DNA of 64,000 nucleotides from Pectinophora gossypiella (GCF_024362695.1 NC_065433.1:27251700-27315699); one strand, 5' to 3'. Shown: positions 9,488-21,560, counted from the stretch's first letter. Translations and numbers: made by a program. Notes: generated by a model from the sequence alone, not told the origin.

Positions 9488-9642
9488 CTTCGGATCGTTC
9501 CCCTCGAAACCGCAGTGGGCTGCTCTGAGCATCCGCACCAGAGCTGGGTTGGACTTGGACTGGTGCAGCAGCTTCACGAACCGGTCACAGTTGTAGATCG
9601 GCACGCAGTATCCCGTCACACCATCCAACTCGCAAGGGTCAC
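9488..9642 (-). CDS. CLIP-domain serine protease, clip-domain exon
   Basis: Minus-strand exon of 155 bp with acceptor ccttttacag at 9643 and a weak donor gtcaga at 9487. It reads (G)DPCELDGVTGYCVPIYNC..., then ...LRAAHCGFEGNDPK, and continues into VCC of the next exon in phase 0. Cysteine spacing is C-x8-C-x5-C-x24-C-x9-CC, a complete six-cysteine clip domain. Clip domains sit N-terminal to arthropod S1 proteases of the melanisation and Toll cascades and of embryonic patterning. The phase-1 start fits the end of the open segment at 17931-18767. The intron to the next exon is only 384 bp and holds a MITE. Confidence 0.93.
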
Positions 9643-10870
9643 CTGTAAAAGGCACGTTTATTAAACTGAACCGGTACTGAACTTGCACCAATGACCTAAA
9701 ACCTGACGTTAATTTATCTTAAGTGCAGCTTTCACTAACACAGCTGGCTGGACCATTATATACGGTGATACAGCTTGCCACAGGTGTGGGTACTTAGTTC
9801 ATCTAGCGATGGATGTATCCCTGACTTCCCCAATTGAGATATAGTTGTGAGTTTATGCTATTGAACTGAGTAAAGGAAATGTTATGCCGAATATAATAGT
9901 CGTGTCTGAGGGTATTTTAATAATAAACAGCCTATATACGTCCTGGCCACGGCTCAGGCTTTCTTTCAATCAAACGGAGGGGGTATGGAGCAATTATCCA
10001 CCACGCTGCTCCACTGCAGGTTGATGGAGGTGTTTGGGCTTGTAGGCCAACGCAGTATTATTAATTATTTTATGATAGAGTAGATAGCGCAAGCGGTCAA
10101 AGTAGATACCTATATATTGGATACAAATACAAAGCGTTGCACAATTAAATATTTTAACAATTTCGCAAATGTTATAACAATAACTAGTTAAAGCTGTAGA
10201 GTCGCCTTACATCTTTATTTTTTTTTTAAATACGTTCTGAAGAAGATCCTCTTAGTTGGGGTATACATGCGCGGAATGATAAGCAACCTAAAATAATCCT
10301 TTATAATGTGGATAAGTCTAATCTCAAGTTGAAAAAAATAAATAAGTAATAAAACATTCGCTGAAAGCATAACAATAGAAAATAAGTAAATATAATCAAA
10401 AATGTGAACTAAACGCCAATTTTCGCATTTGCTCATGGTTAACATAAAGTTTTTTTACAAAACTTTTGGTCTCAAGGCACAAAATCCTTATCTAAACCAG
10501 ACCATGTTGTTTATGGGGCTGGCATAAAACCCCAAACAAAAGAAAAAGAAGCTATTGTGTCTGAAAATCTGGGCTGCAGGAGGATATGATAAAAGGGAAT
10601 TGATAAGTTTGCAGTGGACGTAACGCTGTGGATCCTTATAATACATTCGCATGGCATACAATAATCGTTTTTCCTTCAAAATAAACCTTATAAGTACTTA
10701 AATGAAGAGTAAAAAATATATTTATGAAAATATATTCAATGCACATCAGCTAGACGATCGTCATGAGATAAATATAAGGAAACAAAACACCAACACAAAT
10801 TAAAGCACACAAGCCGTTTGCCTATTACACCGAAGCGTACAGTACAGAGATATGAAAAATGGAAAATTAA
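9643..10870. other. Intron, mostly unassigned, with a SINE-1 fragment
   Basis: 9932-10056 matches the SINE-1 tail and body in reverse (aacagcctatatacgtcc, ccaccacgctgctccactgc). The rest is AT-rich with no coding signal. I looked for a signal-peptide exon for the protease here and saw none. Confidence 0.5.
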
Positions 10871-10874
10871 ATCA

Positions 10875-10915
10875 GCCCCCTTAGTATTCGTTACGATGTC
10901 ACTAACACCCTGTAT
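10875..10915. mobile_element. MITE-A terminal fragment
   Basis: Holds ttcgttacgatgtcactaac and accctgtat: the right end of MITE-A only. Confidence 0.55.
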
Positions 10916-11022
10916 ATTTGCAATGAGTTGTAATTATAATGATAAAAGAAAAAGATTGCACCGTGTAAATATACCAATTTTACCTACTAATAAAATTGTC
11001 AAGTCTAAGAGCACGAATACAT

Positions 11023-11082
11023 ACACACTCACACACACACACACATACACATTCAAACAAACACACACACACACACACACAT
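11023..11082 (+). repeat. (CA)n microsatellite, interrupted
   Basis: Runs of ca dinucleotides (cacactcacacacacacaca, then acacacacacacacacacac) broken by short imperfect stretches. Confidence 0.9.
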
Positions 11083-11554
11083 TTTGAATGTTTATTATAC
11101 TTTTATATGAGTACGAAATGTGGTTCGTGGGGGGAGACCAGGATCCCAAGATACAGGGTCAACCTAGTTTGGGCTCCTGTCTTCTGCATACGGTCCCAAT
11201 TTAATTACTTTTTTTGTTAGTATGGTAGTTTATAAGATTGTTTGTAGAAGAAGAAATAAACGTTTTTTATTTTTTATTATTTTTTATCTTTCGAGACAAA
11301 AGCGAACATCTCAGCTCACGTGACCACACTTTTCATTTCGTTGTTTTGGTGGAAACGGAGCTTAATAGGTCAATATGTCTCATTGAATTGACCGCGGCCT
11401 TGTGGTGTGGTCACATATTCTGATGTCACCGGTATGTAAGTACTTGCAACAGGATCACAATGAGCAATAAAATCAATTTCAGAAGCTATGAATCACACAT
11501 ATCACTAATCATTGCAATTTAATTAGCTTATTTTATTTAAAAAAAACATGAATT

Positions 11555-11647
11555 TTGCGACGGAGAAATCCACTTGATATTAACTCAGAATCATGAGCTT
11601 AATCATCCCCTCAGTGTTCGGTACGGTGTCACTAACACCCTATGTAT
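11555..11647. mobile_element. MITE-A right half
   Basis: Contains gcgacggagaaatccacttg, actcagaatcatgagctt and the end ggtgtcactaacacccta. The left half is missing. Confidence 0.6.
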
Positions 11648-11944
11648 TTTTTTTATTTATAACAAAATACCAAGCTGCTCAGTTTCATAAAAAATCTGTG
11701 TAGGTTCCATTAATCTCTGGCTCGAATGGCTGAGCGTTGTCATCTCGTCTTGTCTGAGAGTACCCAGCGGGGCGCTAACTTCGACTCTGAGGATTGTGAG
11801 GTAAGTTTGGAGAAAACCGTTCCGGAGTGGGACAATAGCTGACGGAGGACGAGTTTTTCTACTAGAAGGAGTTATTCAATACTCAAAAACTGAAGTAAAG
11901 CACTTGCAAAAGAAGCTCGGGCTTTAAACCATTGAATTTGACTA

Positions 11945-12012
11945 TATGAGTTTTTTTTTGACGTGACTTATTGTGGATTTGCCGCAGATGGCATTAACTA
12001 CTTGGCCGGAAG
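11945..12012 (-). mobile_element. LINE 3'-end fragment
   Basis: Poly-T then gacgtgacttattgtgga and gccgcagatggcattaacta: last ~65 bp of the LINE family at 660-983. Confidence 0.7.
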
Positions 12013-12599
12013 GATATCGCCTGGTTTCCAGGATTTGTGCCCAGTTCATGGCCCCCAAATGAGACTTAAAATATACATAGTTGGCGGAGAGTGGCTGTAC
12101 ATATTATACACCTCTGCCTACCCCCTTCGGGGATACAGGCGTGGTGCTATTTTGTGTTATCAAGTTGCAAAAGACGCAACAAGACTGACAGAAGATCGTC
12201 TGTGGTAAGGAAAACTCGCCAAGACAATAGTTATGCAAGTCGCGTTGAAACCGCCTTGGGCGGACCGCCGCTGTCATGCGTATGCAGCATGTGTGAGGTC
12301 ATAGAGGGAAGACGGGATTCATTAATGGTCTGATTACTAGTTGAAAATCATGCTAGCCTCGGAAACTTCTGTGGGAGGAAGACTAGTTCAGAAGAGTCTA
12401 CCATCCACTTTTGAAGTAGATTCAGTCGTTTCAAGTGTTTTTTTTTTCTGTAGTTCACTACTTGGAACTTGGCTGGAGAACGGAACTACTTACCTTTCTT
12501 TTTCTTATTGTTATTTCCTGTGAAAACGATATAACGCTATGGATGAGGTTGCCAGCCTATACCAACTCGTCATCCACACAAAATTAGAAAAGACCGGTG

Positions 12600-12725
12600 G
12601 TGGTATTAATAAACTAAATTAAACTCAGCTGAGATTGCCCTCAAGACCAATCTCAAGTCTCTGTTTTGTTATATAAGAACTGTCACATTGACATGATCTT
12701 GAGGGCAGTCTTAAAGTGGGTATGT
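12600..12725. mobile_element. MITE-B copy
   Basis: About 125 bp. The left part is aaactcagctgagattgccc and the right part is gatcttgagggcagtcttaa. It is homologous to the better copy at 15351-15476. Confidence 0.65.
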
Positions 12726-13004
12726 TTTATCTCCTAGTAGTTTGAAACTAAACTATGAATAATAAAGTTATTGTGCATTCTTTCAAACTCCACACAAGAA
12801 CTGGATAAAACATAGTAAGGTTTGTGGTATGTGCATATTTATACTTATGAAGCTATTTGAGTAACCATTAACGGCATCGTGTTATGTTTAAGATTTTCCT
12901 TGTCATTGTACATACTCGAGAAATTATCTTCGCAAGCACACTGTACCATCGGAAAAATATTATCTACATATAGATATACAACTTGTACGATAGATGGAAT
13001 GAGG

Positions 13005-13600
13005 GACTTCCTGGCTATGTTTCCCGGAAATAATATAGATGGCGCTGTCGAGGTTTAGCGTGATAATTACCTCATCATCATCAGCCCATTAACGTCCCCA
13101 CTGCTGGGGCACGGGCCTTCCCTATGGATGGATAGGGAGATCGGGCCTTAAACCATCATCGCTGCTAATGCAGCCGGGACCAACGGCTTAACGTGCCTTC
13201 AGAAGCACGGAGGAGCTCGAGATGAAAACTTTTTTTTGTGGTCACCCATCCTATGACCGGCCTTTGCGAAAGTTGCTTAACTTCAACAATCGCAGACCGA
13301 GCGCGTTTACCGCTGCGTCATCGAGCTCCTCAATAATTACCTATTTTCTCATTACTCGGGTACATAATTATTTGAAACTACAATAAATATAATGGCAGAA
13401 GCATATATAAAAATGTATATATGTACATGTACATAGGTATAATTATATTGCGGCCTACCTATATATACCTATATTGTTTCTCTTTATTTTGATCAGAATA
13501 ATTATGGATGGAAGATGTAATAGTGACTTTCTGCCGTCGCTATCAAACGAGCTAGGGAGGTTTTTATAACACTTTTCTTATTATTTTTTAATGCTTAACG
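13005..13600. mobile_element. MITE-D copy with nested SINE-2
   Basis: The left end is ggaatgagggacttcctggc, then atagatggcgctgtcgagg. After the SINE at 13073-13332 the interior resumes and reaches ttgatcagaataattatgg, as in the other MITE-D copies (39018-39415, 63556-63981). The right terminus is unclear. Confidence 0.55.
13073..13332 (-). mobile_element. SINE-2 copy inside MITE-D, ~10-bp TSD
   Basis: Reverse SINE-2: a catcatcatcagcccattaa tail on the left and a tgacgcagcggtaaacgc-like head on the right. Direct repeats ataattacct lie at about 13063-13072 and 13333-13342. Confidence 0.8.
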
Positions 13601-13956
13601 AATGACCAGTGGCCTTGAATACCTGGAATGTATCCTTAGGATTTAAAAGCGCAGCAGCGCAGTTAAACTTATGGAGTAAACAAAACCCATAAGTAAACGC
13701 GTGCTCACGCCATGAAAGATGTCTTTATATTGGCTAGCAGCTCTGTAGAGCTTGATAAGGATTACGGAATAGGTTATATCGGACGTCTCAAGACTAGAAT
13801 TTGAATGCTAGAAAGCTTGCAGTGGAGCATCGTGGTGGATAATTTGTTGTGGGTAGGCTGTGCCGTATCGATTAGAAAGAAAGTACTTATATCATATCAT
13901 GACATGTCATCACGTCTGTATCCTCTAAGAGGTAGGCAGAGGTGTATTAATATAAA

Positions 13957-14151
13957 GGGTGTTAGTGACATCGTAACGAATACTGTGAGGGATGATTCAG
14001 ACCATGATTCTGAGTTGACATCAAGTGAAATTTGCTGTAGGAAAATTTTCAGTTCCATACTTTTGCGACGGAAAATTCCACTTGATATCAACTCAGAATC
14101 ATGGTCTGTATCATCCCTGAAAGTTTTCGTTATGATGTCACTAACTCTCTG
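13957..14151. mobile_element. MITE-A, long palindromic copy
   Basis: The left arm starts gggtgttagtgacatcgtaa and passes ttcagaccatgattctgagt. The right arm returns through cactcagaatcatggtct-like sequence to ttcgttatgatgtcactaac. The arms are roughly 85 bp each, so the single strand would fold into a long hairpin. Confidence 0.75.
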
Positions 14152-14319
14152 TATACACCTTCTTCGCCGTGTCGTGTAGGTACCTAAGGCAGTGGCGGCC
14201 ATAGCAAAATATTCCGGTGGCGCGAGACCTTGCCGCTTTGGACTCAGTGGAGCGCAGAGACTAGAGGATGATCAGCAACACGCGGCTAACAGCTAAGCTA
14301 CACTCCTTAGCACATCGGT

Positions 14320-14580
14320 GAAAAGTCGCCAGTATGTCGGTATTCTACAGACTGCACTTTGGGGAGTGTGCCTGCGATCTACTCGAGCTCATTTCACCAT
14401 CCCCCTTTTATCTTCGGACTTCCAGACGTCCGGCCGGGTTCCATCCCTATTTGGTGGATATCCCAACTATTCACACAAAGCGCTTCGCATCGTCCTTCAT
14501 TATGCGCACTGCTAAGGAGAGGAATTCTCTGCCGTCTTCTGAATTTCCGAACGCATATAACCCGGGTGCTTAGCCATAGT
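14320..14580 (+). pseudogene. LINE ORF2 carboxyl-terminal fragment
   Basis: Plus-strand frame: MSVFYRLHFGECACDLLELI, then LRTSRRPAGFHPYLVDIPT, KRFASSFIMRTAKERNSLP. The RTSRR...FHPY...RF..SF..RTA...NSLP pattern is typical of the end of insect non-LTR retrotransposon ORF2. It has no reverse transcriptase core and is flanked by unrelated sequence, so it is a 5'-truncated copy. Confidence 0.7.
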
Positions 14581-14979
14581 GAACAAACTACGGTTGTAGT
14601 TTGGCGATAGTATTAAAGTGTATATGTATGTAATTTTGTTTAAATATAAAAAAAAAACAGGCACCTTCTGGGCCTTTTGAGGACTTCTGAGGACTTCAAT
14701 ACCTTCGGGCAAGTATGGGGCCAAGAGTCAACTCATCAAAGGTAAAAAAGAACTCAAAATAGCACCCCTCACCCCTTGAAATAAAAAATATTGATTACTG
14801 CCACCCAGTATGAGCAACCTACCCAATGAAGTTACCCCCCCATTTTGGTGCCCGGTGCGGTGGCACACCTCGCACCGCCCTAGGGCCGCCACTTACCCAA
14901 GGGGCGTACTTATTGCAATTAACCGGGCACAAATCCTGGAAACCCAGTGATATCAATTTTATTGTTTATGATCCAAACA

Positions 14980-15310
14980 ACAGCCTCCGTGGTCTAGTGG
15001 TTAGAGCGTTAGGCTCACGATCTGGAGGTCCGGGTTCGATTCCCGATGGGGACATGGTCGAAATCACTTTGTGAGACTGTCCTTTGTTTGGTAAGGACTC
15101 TTCAGGCTTGAATCACCTGATTGTCCGAAAAAGTAAGATGATTCCGTGCTTCGGAGGGCACGTTAAGCCGTTGGTCCCGGCTATTAGCCGTAAAAACACC
15201 TCCACCAATCCGCATTGGAGCAGCGTGGTGGAGTATGCTCCATACCCCCTCCGGTTGATTGAGGGGAGGCCTGTGCCCAGCAGTGGGACGTATATAGGCT
15301 GTTGATGATG
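14980..15310 (+). mobile_element. SINE-1 copy, full length, 12-bp TSD
   Basis: Best copy of the family. A box tggtctagtgg and B box ggttcgattcc are intact, the body is 331 bp, and the tail is gttgatgatgatg. Direct repeats atgatccaaaca lie at 14968-14979 and 15311-15322. Confidence 0.9.
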
Positions 15311-15350
15311 ATGATCCAAACATCCGCAACCTCAAAGTCGAATTTAGGTT

Positions 15351-15476
15351 GGTATAAACTAATCTCAGCTGAGACTGCCCTCTAGATCATGCTCAAGTCC
15401 CTGTTTTTATATAAGGACTGTCACATTTACATGATCTTGAGAGCAGTCTCGAAGCTGAGATTAGTTTATTACTACC
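15351..15476. mobile_element. MITE-B, complete copy
   Basis: 126 bp. The left end is ggtataaactaatctcagct, the right end is the reverse complement with small indels (...agctgagattagtttatta ctacc), and the inner arms pair through actgccctctagatcatg / catgatcttgagagcagt. Confidence 0.75.
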
Positions 15477-16062
15477 CTTAATGTTTAAGAATCTGAGCCG
15501 GAATTTGAAACCCGATATTCGATATGTTTCATATGATTCAAAAAACTTCAGCTCGATATAGGTACTTAATAACCAAGTACTTAGTTTTATATCAAAACAA
15601 GTGAACGTAGATTCGGTAGACCGTAACGCTGGTCCGTTGAACCAACAATCTACATTTTTTGTCCAACTACACTCAATTTAACAAACACGAGCCACTTGAT
15701 GTACAACCAAAATAGCACCATTATTTAAAATGCTCAAAATATATAGTGCTTAACATAAAAGTGCCGTCGATTTCCCATATTTTCAGCCTAATCTTTGGGT
15801 AAAAATAGTAAATTTACGTAAAAAAAATTTAATTTTGAAATTATCAAGTTAAATAACAGTAGCACTTCATATTTTTGGTGCTTTATTTATAAATATTATT
15901 ATGTTACATTATATTTAGCTGTATTCGCAATAATTGGTAAGTAGGTTTGGTTTTACATTTTGAAATGCGTGATCTCTGCCTACCCCAATAGGAAATAGGC
16001 GTGACCTTATGTATGTATGTAATGTGGATTATATGTCGGTTAACATGCTCGGGATGACGAGC

Positions 16063-16221
16063 AGGGGGTCTGAAAAGGCCACATCAACACCATTAATCTA
16101 AAAAGCATTATTGCAATTTCACATTTGCGCATATAAAAGTTAGTGCGCAATGTCAGCGAATGTCAAATAACAATATTGATTTTTTAGATAAATTGGTTTA
16201 ATGTGGCTTTTTTAACCCCCC
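16063..16221. mobile_element. MITE-C copy
   Basis: Palindromic element of about 160 bp: gggggtctgaaaaggccaca on the left and atgtggcttttttaaccccc on the right. The centre is tttgcgcatataaaagttag. Related copies: 60935-61075, 62954-63112 and a half copy at 63330-63422. Confidence 0.8.
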
Positions 16222-16256
16222 AGATCACAGTAATCTATGTTCCATTGTTCAATTTC

Positions 16257-16595
16257 CAATCATCATCTTCCTAGCATTATCCCGTTTTTCACAGGGTCCG
16301 CTTACCTAACCTGAAGATTTGACAGATCCGGTTTTTACAGAAGCAACTGCCTGTCTGACCTTCCAACCCGCAAAGGGAAAACCAGCCCAATATAGGTTAC
16401 GTTACATACCTCCGAATGTGGGTTTCCTCACGATGTTTTCCTTCACCGCTGAGCACGTGATAATCATTTAAGATCCCAACATGAATTCGAAAACAAATTC
16501 GATAATCATTGGTTTGGGCCTGTGCTGGGTTCGAACCTGCGACCTCAAAGTGAGAGGCAGGCGTTCTACCAACTAGGCTACAACGGCTCGTGGTT
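16257..16595 (-). mobile_element. SINE-5 copy, tRNA-derived, 14-bp TSD
   Basis: The right end reads in reverse as a tRNA-like head: cgttgtagcctagttggtag with B box aggttcgaaccc. Direct repeats cattgttcaatttc lie at 16243-16256 and 16596-16609. A second copy is at 56715-57004. Confidence 0.88.
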
Positions 16596-16942
16596 CATTG
16601 TTCAATTTCACAGCGAAGTATTAAATCTCTTGGAAGCGAAATTGCAGTAGTCAAGTGCAAACGTAGCTACATATAAAGGAATCGCCTTGAATTGGTGCCA
16701 TATCAGGTGGTATTAACTTCAAACTGGACCATTATTTATCAGCATTACTTGGATATTTAGACGTAATCACCCTGGCTAAGGTCGGCATGCTGCCGTGGAG
16801 TAGCATGAACTGTGAATCACCCGTCGCCATTGAACGTTGACATTGAGTTTTTTACGTATATTCACACGTTCACACATAGGTGACTACTAGAATGGTGCTG
16901 CTATTTAATAAACAAAATGCTTAGTTTGAACGAGGAAATACC

Positions 16943-17190
16943 CAATGAGCGACTTTCCTGGCTACGTTTCTCAAAAACAATATAGATAGCGCTGTGCAGA
17001 TTTCTTCGTTTAACCTTGTCATGGACAACAGACATATGCATCTTTTATCTTTGTTTTTGGGTATCAATGAAGACCCTTTTTTATTACACCCAGACACAAT
17101 TACATCTGTTTTGTTTCTGTTTAAAAGGAAAGTCTTCATACCGCCATCTATGTTATTTTTGAGAAACGTAATTTGGAAAGTCCCTCATTG
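16943..17190. mobile_element. MITE-D, short complete copy
   Basis: Starts caatgagcgactttcctggc and ends aaagtccctcattg. Inner arms pair (aaaacaatatagatagcgct / cgccatctatgttattttt). 248 bp with a palindromic layout. Confidence 0.7.
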
Positions 17191-17261
17191 AAATGTATAG
17201 GATTGACATAAGACGAATTCAATCCCAAAAAAAATATTCGATTTTGCTTTTCGTAATCGTT

Positions 17262-17592
17262 CTTCTTTTTCTTCTATCGTGTGGGTTGTGAGGTGGAGTA
17301 CCAACCTCATCAACCCTGGTGTCAGGGTTACTATTGAGCCGCCAAAGGCCCCTGACATGGCTCATGTAACGATTGCTTACTTACATAAGTAAGTTGTAAC
17401 CGGGACCAACGGCTTAACGTGCCTTCCGAAGCACGGATCATCTTACTTTTTGGACAATCAGGTGATCAGCCTGTAATGTCCTAACCAAACTAGGGATCAC
17501 AAAGTGATTTTTGTGATATGTCCCACACCGGGATTCGAACCCGGGACCCGGGATCGTTAGCCCAACGCTCAACCACGGGACCACGGAGGCCG
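17262..17592 (-). mobile_element. SINE-3 copy, full length, 12-bp TSD
   Basis: Reverse orientation. The head is ggcctccgtggtcccgtggt with B box gggttcgaatccc. The 3' end is at cacacgatagaagaa. Direct repeats ttcgtaatcgtt lie at 17250-17261 and 17593-17604. Confidence 0.88.
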
Positions 17593-17930
17593 TTCGTAAT
17601 CGTTTACAACTTTTCAAAGCCCCTGGATAGGTCAAAACATGGTATGGTATTGAGAAGAAATCTCTACAAATATTTTTGTAGTAGGTACAACAACATTGAA
17701 GGTCTATGATGTCGTACATTAGGTTTTCAACGGAGAAAACTGAATTATTGATGAGGTAAGTTCAGATAGGTTGATGGCTTAAAACACACACACTATGAAT
17801 TAAGACACAATTTTAAAAGAAATCACCGCCACCCAACATGCAATCATGCGCCCAAAACCAGATTTCACAGTAAAATTAGAAACATTTACAGTAAACCCAA
17901 CAAAAAATATTGTAATTAAATAATTATTAC

Positions 17931-18767
17931 TGAATAGTCCTGCAGAGCCAAAGTTGAAATTGTTTCTTGATTCGGAAGCTGGCACGGGCGTCAGAGGTGG
18001 TAATGTTGTGGTGTCCGATGGCGAGGATGTGAATGCGGGCTGGTTGGAATCCGCAGGTACCGGGGCCAGAGGGAGGAACTCTACGGGCTTTTCAGTCAAT
18101 ACTGGTGCCAATGGTGGCAGCTCTGAAGGTTTCTCTGTCATTATTGCGTCCACAGAACCCGGAACTGGTGTCAAGGTTGGTAACACTGGAGCTTCTGTAG
18201 CGACTGGTGAAAGAGGAGGTAGTGCAGGGATCCCAGAATTATCACCGGGGAAGTTTACACCGTTGGATTTACCTTCACTGTATTCGCCGTCAGCAATAGG
18301 AGCAGTAGGTAGACCTGGCTTATTATTACTTGAAAAATCATCGTTCGCACCCTGATCTCCGTTTACAGGGAAAGGAGGCTGTGTAGCTTCTGCGGGTATG
18401 TCAATGGGGAAGTTTACATCGGACTCTCTTCCATTATTTTGCCATTGTCCTGGATTATTTTGCCATTGCCCGTTATTATTTTGCCAATTTCCGTTGCCCC
18501 ACGTTGGTAGACCAGGTCTGGAGTAGTAGTCATAATTATTTCCAGGATATTGTGGGGGATACGAGATGGGCCGTCCATATTGATCGTAGTACTCGTTTGG
18601 ATTCGATATGGGTCTGTTATCATTGAACGGATATACGTATTCGCTGGGTCTGTTTTGCGGTTGCAGGTGTAGAACAGATGTCAGTCTGTCGCGTATTTTT
18701 GGGATGAAGTTTTGCGTGAATCCGAGCGGGTTTGCGTAGCGCCTGTCGCCCCGCTCGTTGGAGAAAC
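17931..18767 (-). CDS. Proline- and Asn/Gln-rich exon, probable N-terminal part of the CLIP protease
   Basis: Minus-strand open segment of 837 bp (open frame 18867-17800). The best acceptor is gtcgtcactatag at 18768, entering in phase 1. It reads (G)FSNERGDRRYANPLGFTQ..., an Asn/Tyr/Pro-rich part, WQNN repeated three times, then five LPPLxPV-like repeats (LPPLSPV, LPTLTPV, LPPLAPV, FLPLAPV, LPPLTPV). A donor gtaata at 17930 leaves it in phase 1, exactly what the clip exon at 9642 needs. The frame runs on past that donor with hydrophobic sequence that I take to be intron. It has no known domain. The joining to its neighbours is inferred from phases alone; it could instead belong to a separate secreted low-complexity protein. 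Confidence 0.6.
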
Positions 18768-19469
18768 CTATAGTGACGACAAAACAGTGTTGCTGTGAAA
18801 CCTCCAGTGTGCACAAGCTAAGGTAAGAACAAGCAGGCAAATTAGTACTTAAATAAACATTACACATTCATGCTACGTACATTATTTGTGTGGTTGAGCT
18901 AACGTGTTTTTATTAAGAATATTGGCAGCGACTTCATTAAGCGTAGTCACAATAAGTAATACTCCGACAACAACCTACTTAGTTATTTTTTGGCCTGATT
19001 AATTTATCATTGTAGAGTAACCTTAGATGATATCCACTTCTGGGTCTTCATTCGTGAATAGAATATATAAAATCAAATAATTTATAATATTTTTTATATT
19101 TATTACTTCTGGAGTCTGGAGCTAGATTAGGTAAATGCTGGGTTTGCTAATGTGATTTGTTCTTTTTGACTAGAATTATTGCAAATTTGGACTACTGTAT
19201 TACTGTATACCTTAGCCAGACAAATGCGGAACATTTAAGATTGTTACCCGGTACTGATAATTGTTATCCTAGCGGATCTGTATAAGTGTTGCTTGTTTGT
19301 TACTTCCTCCGGCAATAAAGCAAACTCGTTTATAGTATGACTCACAAAGTCATGGGTAAAAAATAATGAGTTACTGCAGATCCGTACAAAAAACCAAATT
19401 GCTGCATTATTGTGGGAATGCCTCTAATTTGTCGGTTCACCATGTTAATAAACTGAGGGAATTCACCAG
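18768..19469. other. Intron, nothing assigned
   Basis: AT-rich, with no coding frame of note and no terminal repeats seen. It lies in the 7.7-kb intron proposed between the two N-terminal exons. Confidence 0.5.
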
Positions 19470-19715
19470 TGATCTAATCAGGTTTTATATCCAGTAGGGC
19501 CTCTAATTTATTCAATAAGTCTTCATAACCGACAGAGGGATTGTGTCCTCTAACATGATGGACTATGTTATGGGCGATAGGCTGCTCCCTTATCACCATA
19601 AAGTTCATCATATCCAGCTTACGACATCGTATCAACAGTGGCTGCAAGTTGTCTTTGATTACTTGTGGCTCTGCGCACCCCATTATGGATTACGGGCGTG
19701 AGTTTATGTATGTAT
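19470..19715 (+). repeat. R6 repeat copy with (TATG)n tail
   Basis: Shares acaacttgcagccactgttg (reversed) and ggattacgggcgtgagttta plus tgtatgtatgtaag with 5254-5425. A 69-codon antisense frame here (19474-19683) follows the repeat and is not taken as a gene. Confidence 0.55.
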
Positions 19716-20019
19716 GTAAGTCTTCATGTACTTTGCGGATTTTCAGTAATGCTTGTAGCTCTGCATCATTGGTTTGATTATAAACAAGACAACAATAAAG
19801 TACTAGGTCCTGAGTTCAAATTTTCATACACGATAAATCTGATACCTTATGAACATGTAAATTAGCATTCGTTTGTATTCGGAAAATAGAAGCAATGTAC
19901 GTTATGATTATGACATATTAAACAAGATTATTTTTCTTGTCCTGCGACTTTGATCGCGAATCAGCTCAGGGGTTTCAGAGATAATCCCTATAATACAAAT
20001 TTTACATAAGTATCTACAA

Positions 20020-20585
20020 CTAGCTTTTGCCCGCGACTTCGTCCGCGTGGCGTGTTATAAAAGAGAGATCTTTATGTGTGTGGGAGTGCATGTCAAATTT
20101 CAAGCATCTAACTTATGCAGTTTAGATTTTTTCATACATTTTTTTCCCGCTAACTCCCATTTTTCAAAATACAGCCATAACTAAACTTTATATTTACTAA
20201 GGTATGCAATAGTATGCATGCATGCTAGATTGAAAACATCTACTCGTGTCTTACGCGGTTTAGATTTTTTTATACAAATGTTTTTTCCCGCTAACTCCCG
20301 TTCCCGTGGGAATTTTGCAATATCCTGTTGCAACTAAGCTTAAAGTTTACTAAGGTACCTGCATGCGAAATTTCAAGCGTCTAACTTAAGTGGTTTAGAT
20401 TTTTCATACAAAAGGATTTTCCCGCTAATTCCCGTTTCCGTGGGAATTCCGGGAATTCCTTTCTTAGTGCACCTCTACGGTACCTAAGCTACGTGCCTTC
20501 CAAATTTCAAGTGCCTATGTTCAGCCGTTTAGGCTGTGCGTTGATATGTCAGTCAGTCAGTTTCTCCTTTTATATATTTAGATAA
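20020..20585 (+). repeat. Dispersed repeat, internally repetitive
   Basis: Starts with ctagcttttgcccgcgactt, a block widespread in insect genomes. It then repeats a unit three times (ccgctaactcccgtt..., caaatttcaagcatctaact, ttagattttt) and ends in a cagtcagtcag tract. The class is not determined. Confidence 0.55.
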
Positions 20586-20929
20586 GTATTTATAAAAGTG
20601 TAAATGAGTGTACTACTTCTTCTAACCCAGACAGGCAGCGAATAAAAATATAGAACTTATTATGAAAAGTGGCTGTAAGTTGTCTTTTGTTTTCGTATCT
20701 GTGTTGTGGGTCTTTTGTACCTTTGATGGGTTTGCTCTTGGCCCCAGACTTGCCCAAAGGCATTGACGAGGCCTAAGATGGAGCTCGTCCAGAAGGCTCT
20801 GTGTACCTCCAAGGATTACGGCATTAGTTTGTGTAGGTTTATGTATATTCGAGTAATATAAAATTAAGCTACTTTGTGTCTAAGTGAATAAAACATACTT
20901 TTCCACACGGATTCTACGTATAGGTGGAG

Positions 20930-21175
20930 TGGTGAAAATGATTTTTACCGACTTCAAAAAAGGAGGAGGTTCTTAATTCGACCGTATTTTTTCATTTTTT
21001 TATGTTTGTTCGGGGATAACTTCTTCGTTTATGAACCGGTTTTGATAATTCTTTTTTTGTTCGAAAGGAGATAGTCTCAAGGTGGTCCCATGATAAGGAA
21101 GTCAGGGTCTGATGATGGCAGACCAGAGAAATTGAGGGGAATTTTCAAAAATCGTAGGGACGACTAGTTTACTAT
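20930..21175 (+). repeat. Dispersed repeat (accgacttcaaaaaaggagg family)
   Basis: The block tttttaccgacttcaaaaaa, then ggaggttcttaattcgaccg and gaaggagatagtctcaaggt-like sequence recurs widely in Lepidoptera as far as I know. Only one copy is seen in this window. Confidence 0.5.
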
Positions 21176-21560
21176 AAACTAAAAACGTATAGACACAAAA
21201 ATAAAGACCTTGAAATAATATGTCCAATCGAACGTTCCAAAACAGGTTTGATGCAAGCATGATACTATTATTTTTGTATATTAAGCAGTTACCTATCGAA
21301 CTGGGTTTGTTAGTTGACTAAAATGTACCGTAGTAATTGGAATTAGGTCTGGAACAAACTCGATTCTGCTGTTCGAATTTTTTTAAATGATTATGCCAGA
21401 AATGTTTTTCTTATCGATGTTAATGCGACAAGTAAATAAAAATATAGTGAAAGGGCACGGGCCAACTTTTAATATTTCGAGCACTTTATTAACACGATAA
21501 TAATAGTAAAGTACCTTTGTATTTGTTAAATGTCACTGTAAATTACTAGTGTTATTTTCA

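Noticed and set aside
14990..15060. tRNA gene candidate
   Set aside because: The A and B boxes are excellent but the acceptor stem does not close and the unit continues into a SINE body with a target duplication. The same holds for the heads at 5656, 16595, 17592, 25504 and 58956.
17800..17930. Hydrophobic C-terminal extension of the proline-rich open segment, considered as a membrane anchor
   Set aside because: A phase-compatible donor at 17930 precedes it. The extension is AT-rich like intron and is followed by no clear polyadenylation signal. It remains a possible alternative end.
17954..18355. 133-codon plus-strand frame
   Set aside because: Antisense of the proline-rich exon; low-complexity codons leave the opposite strand open.
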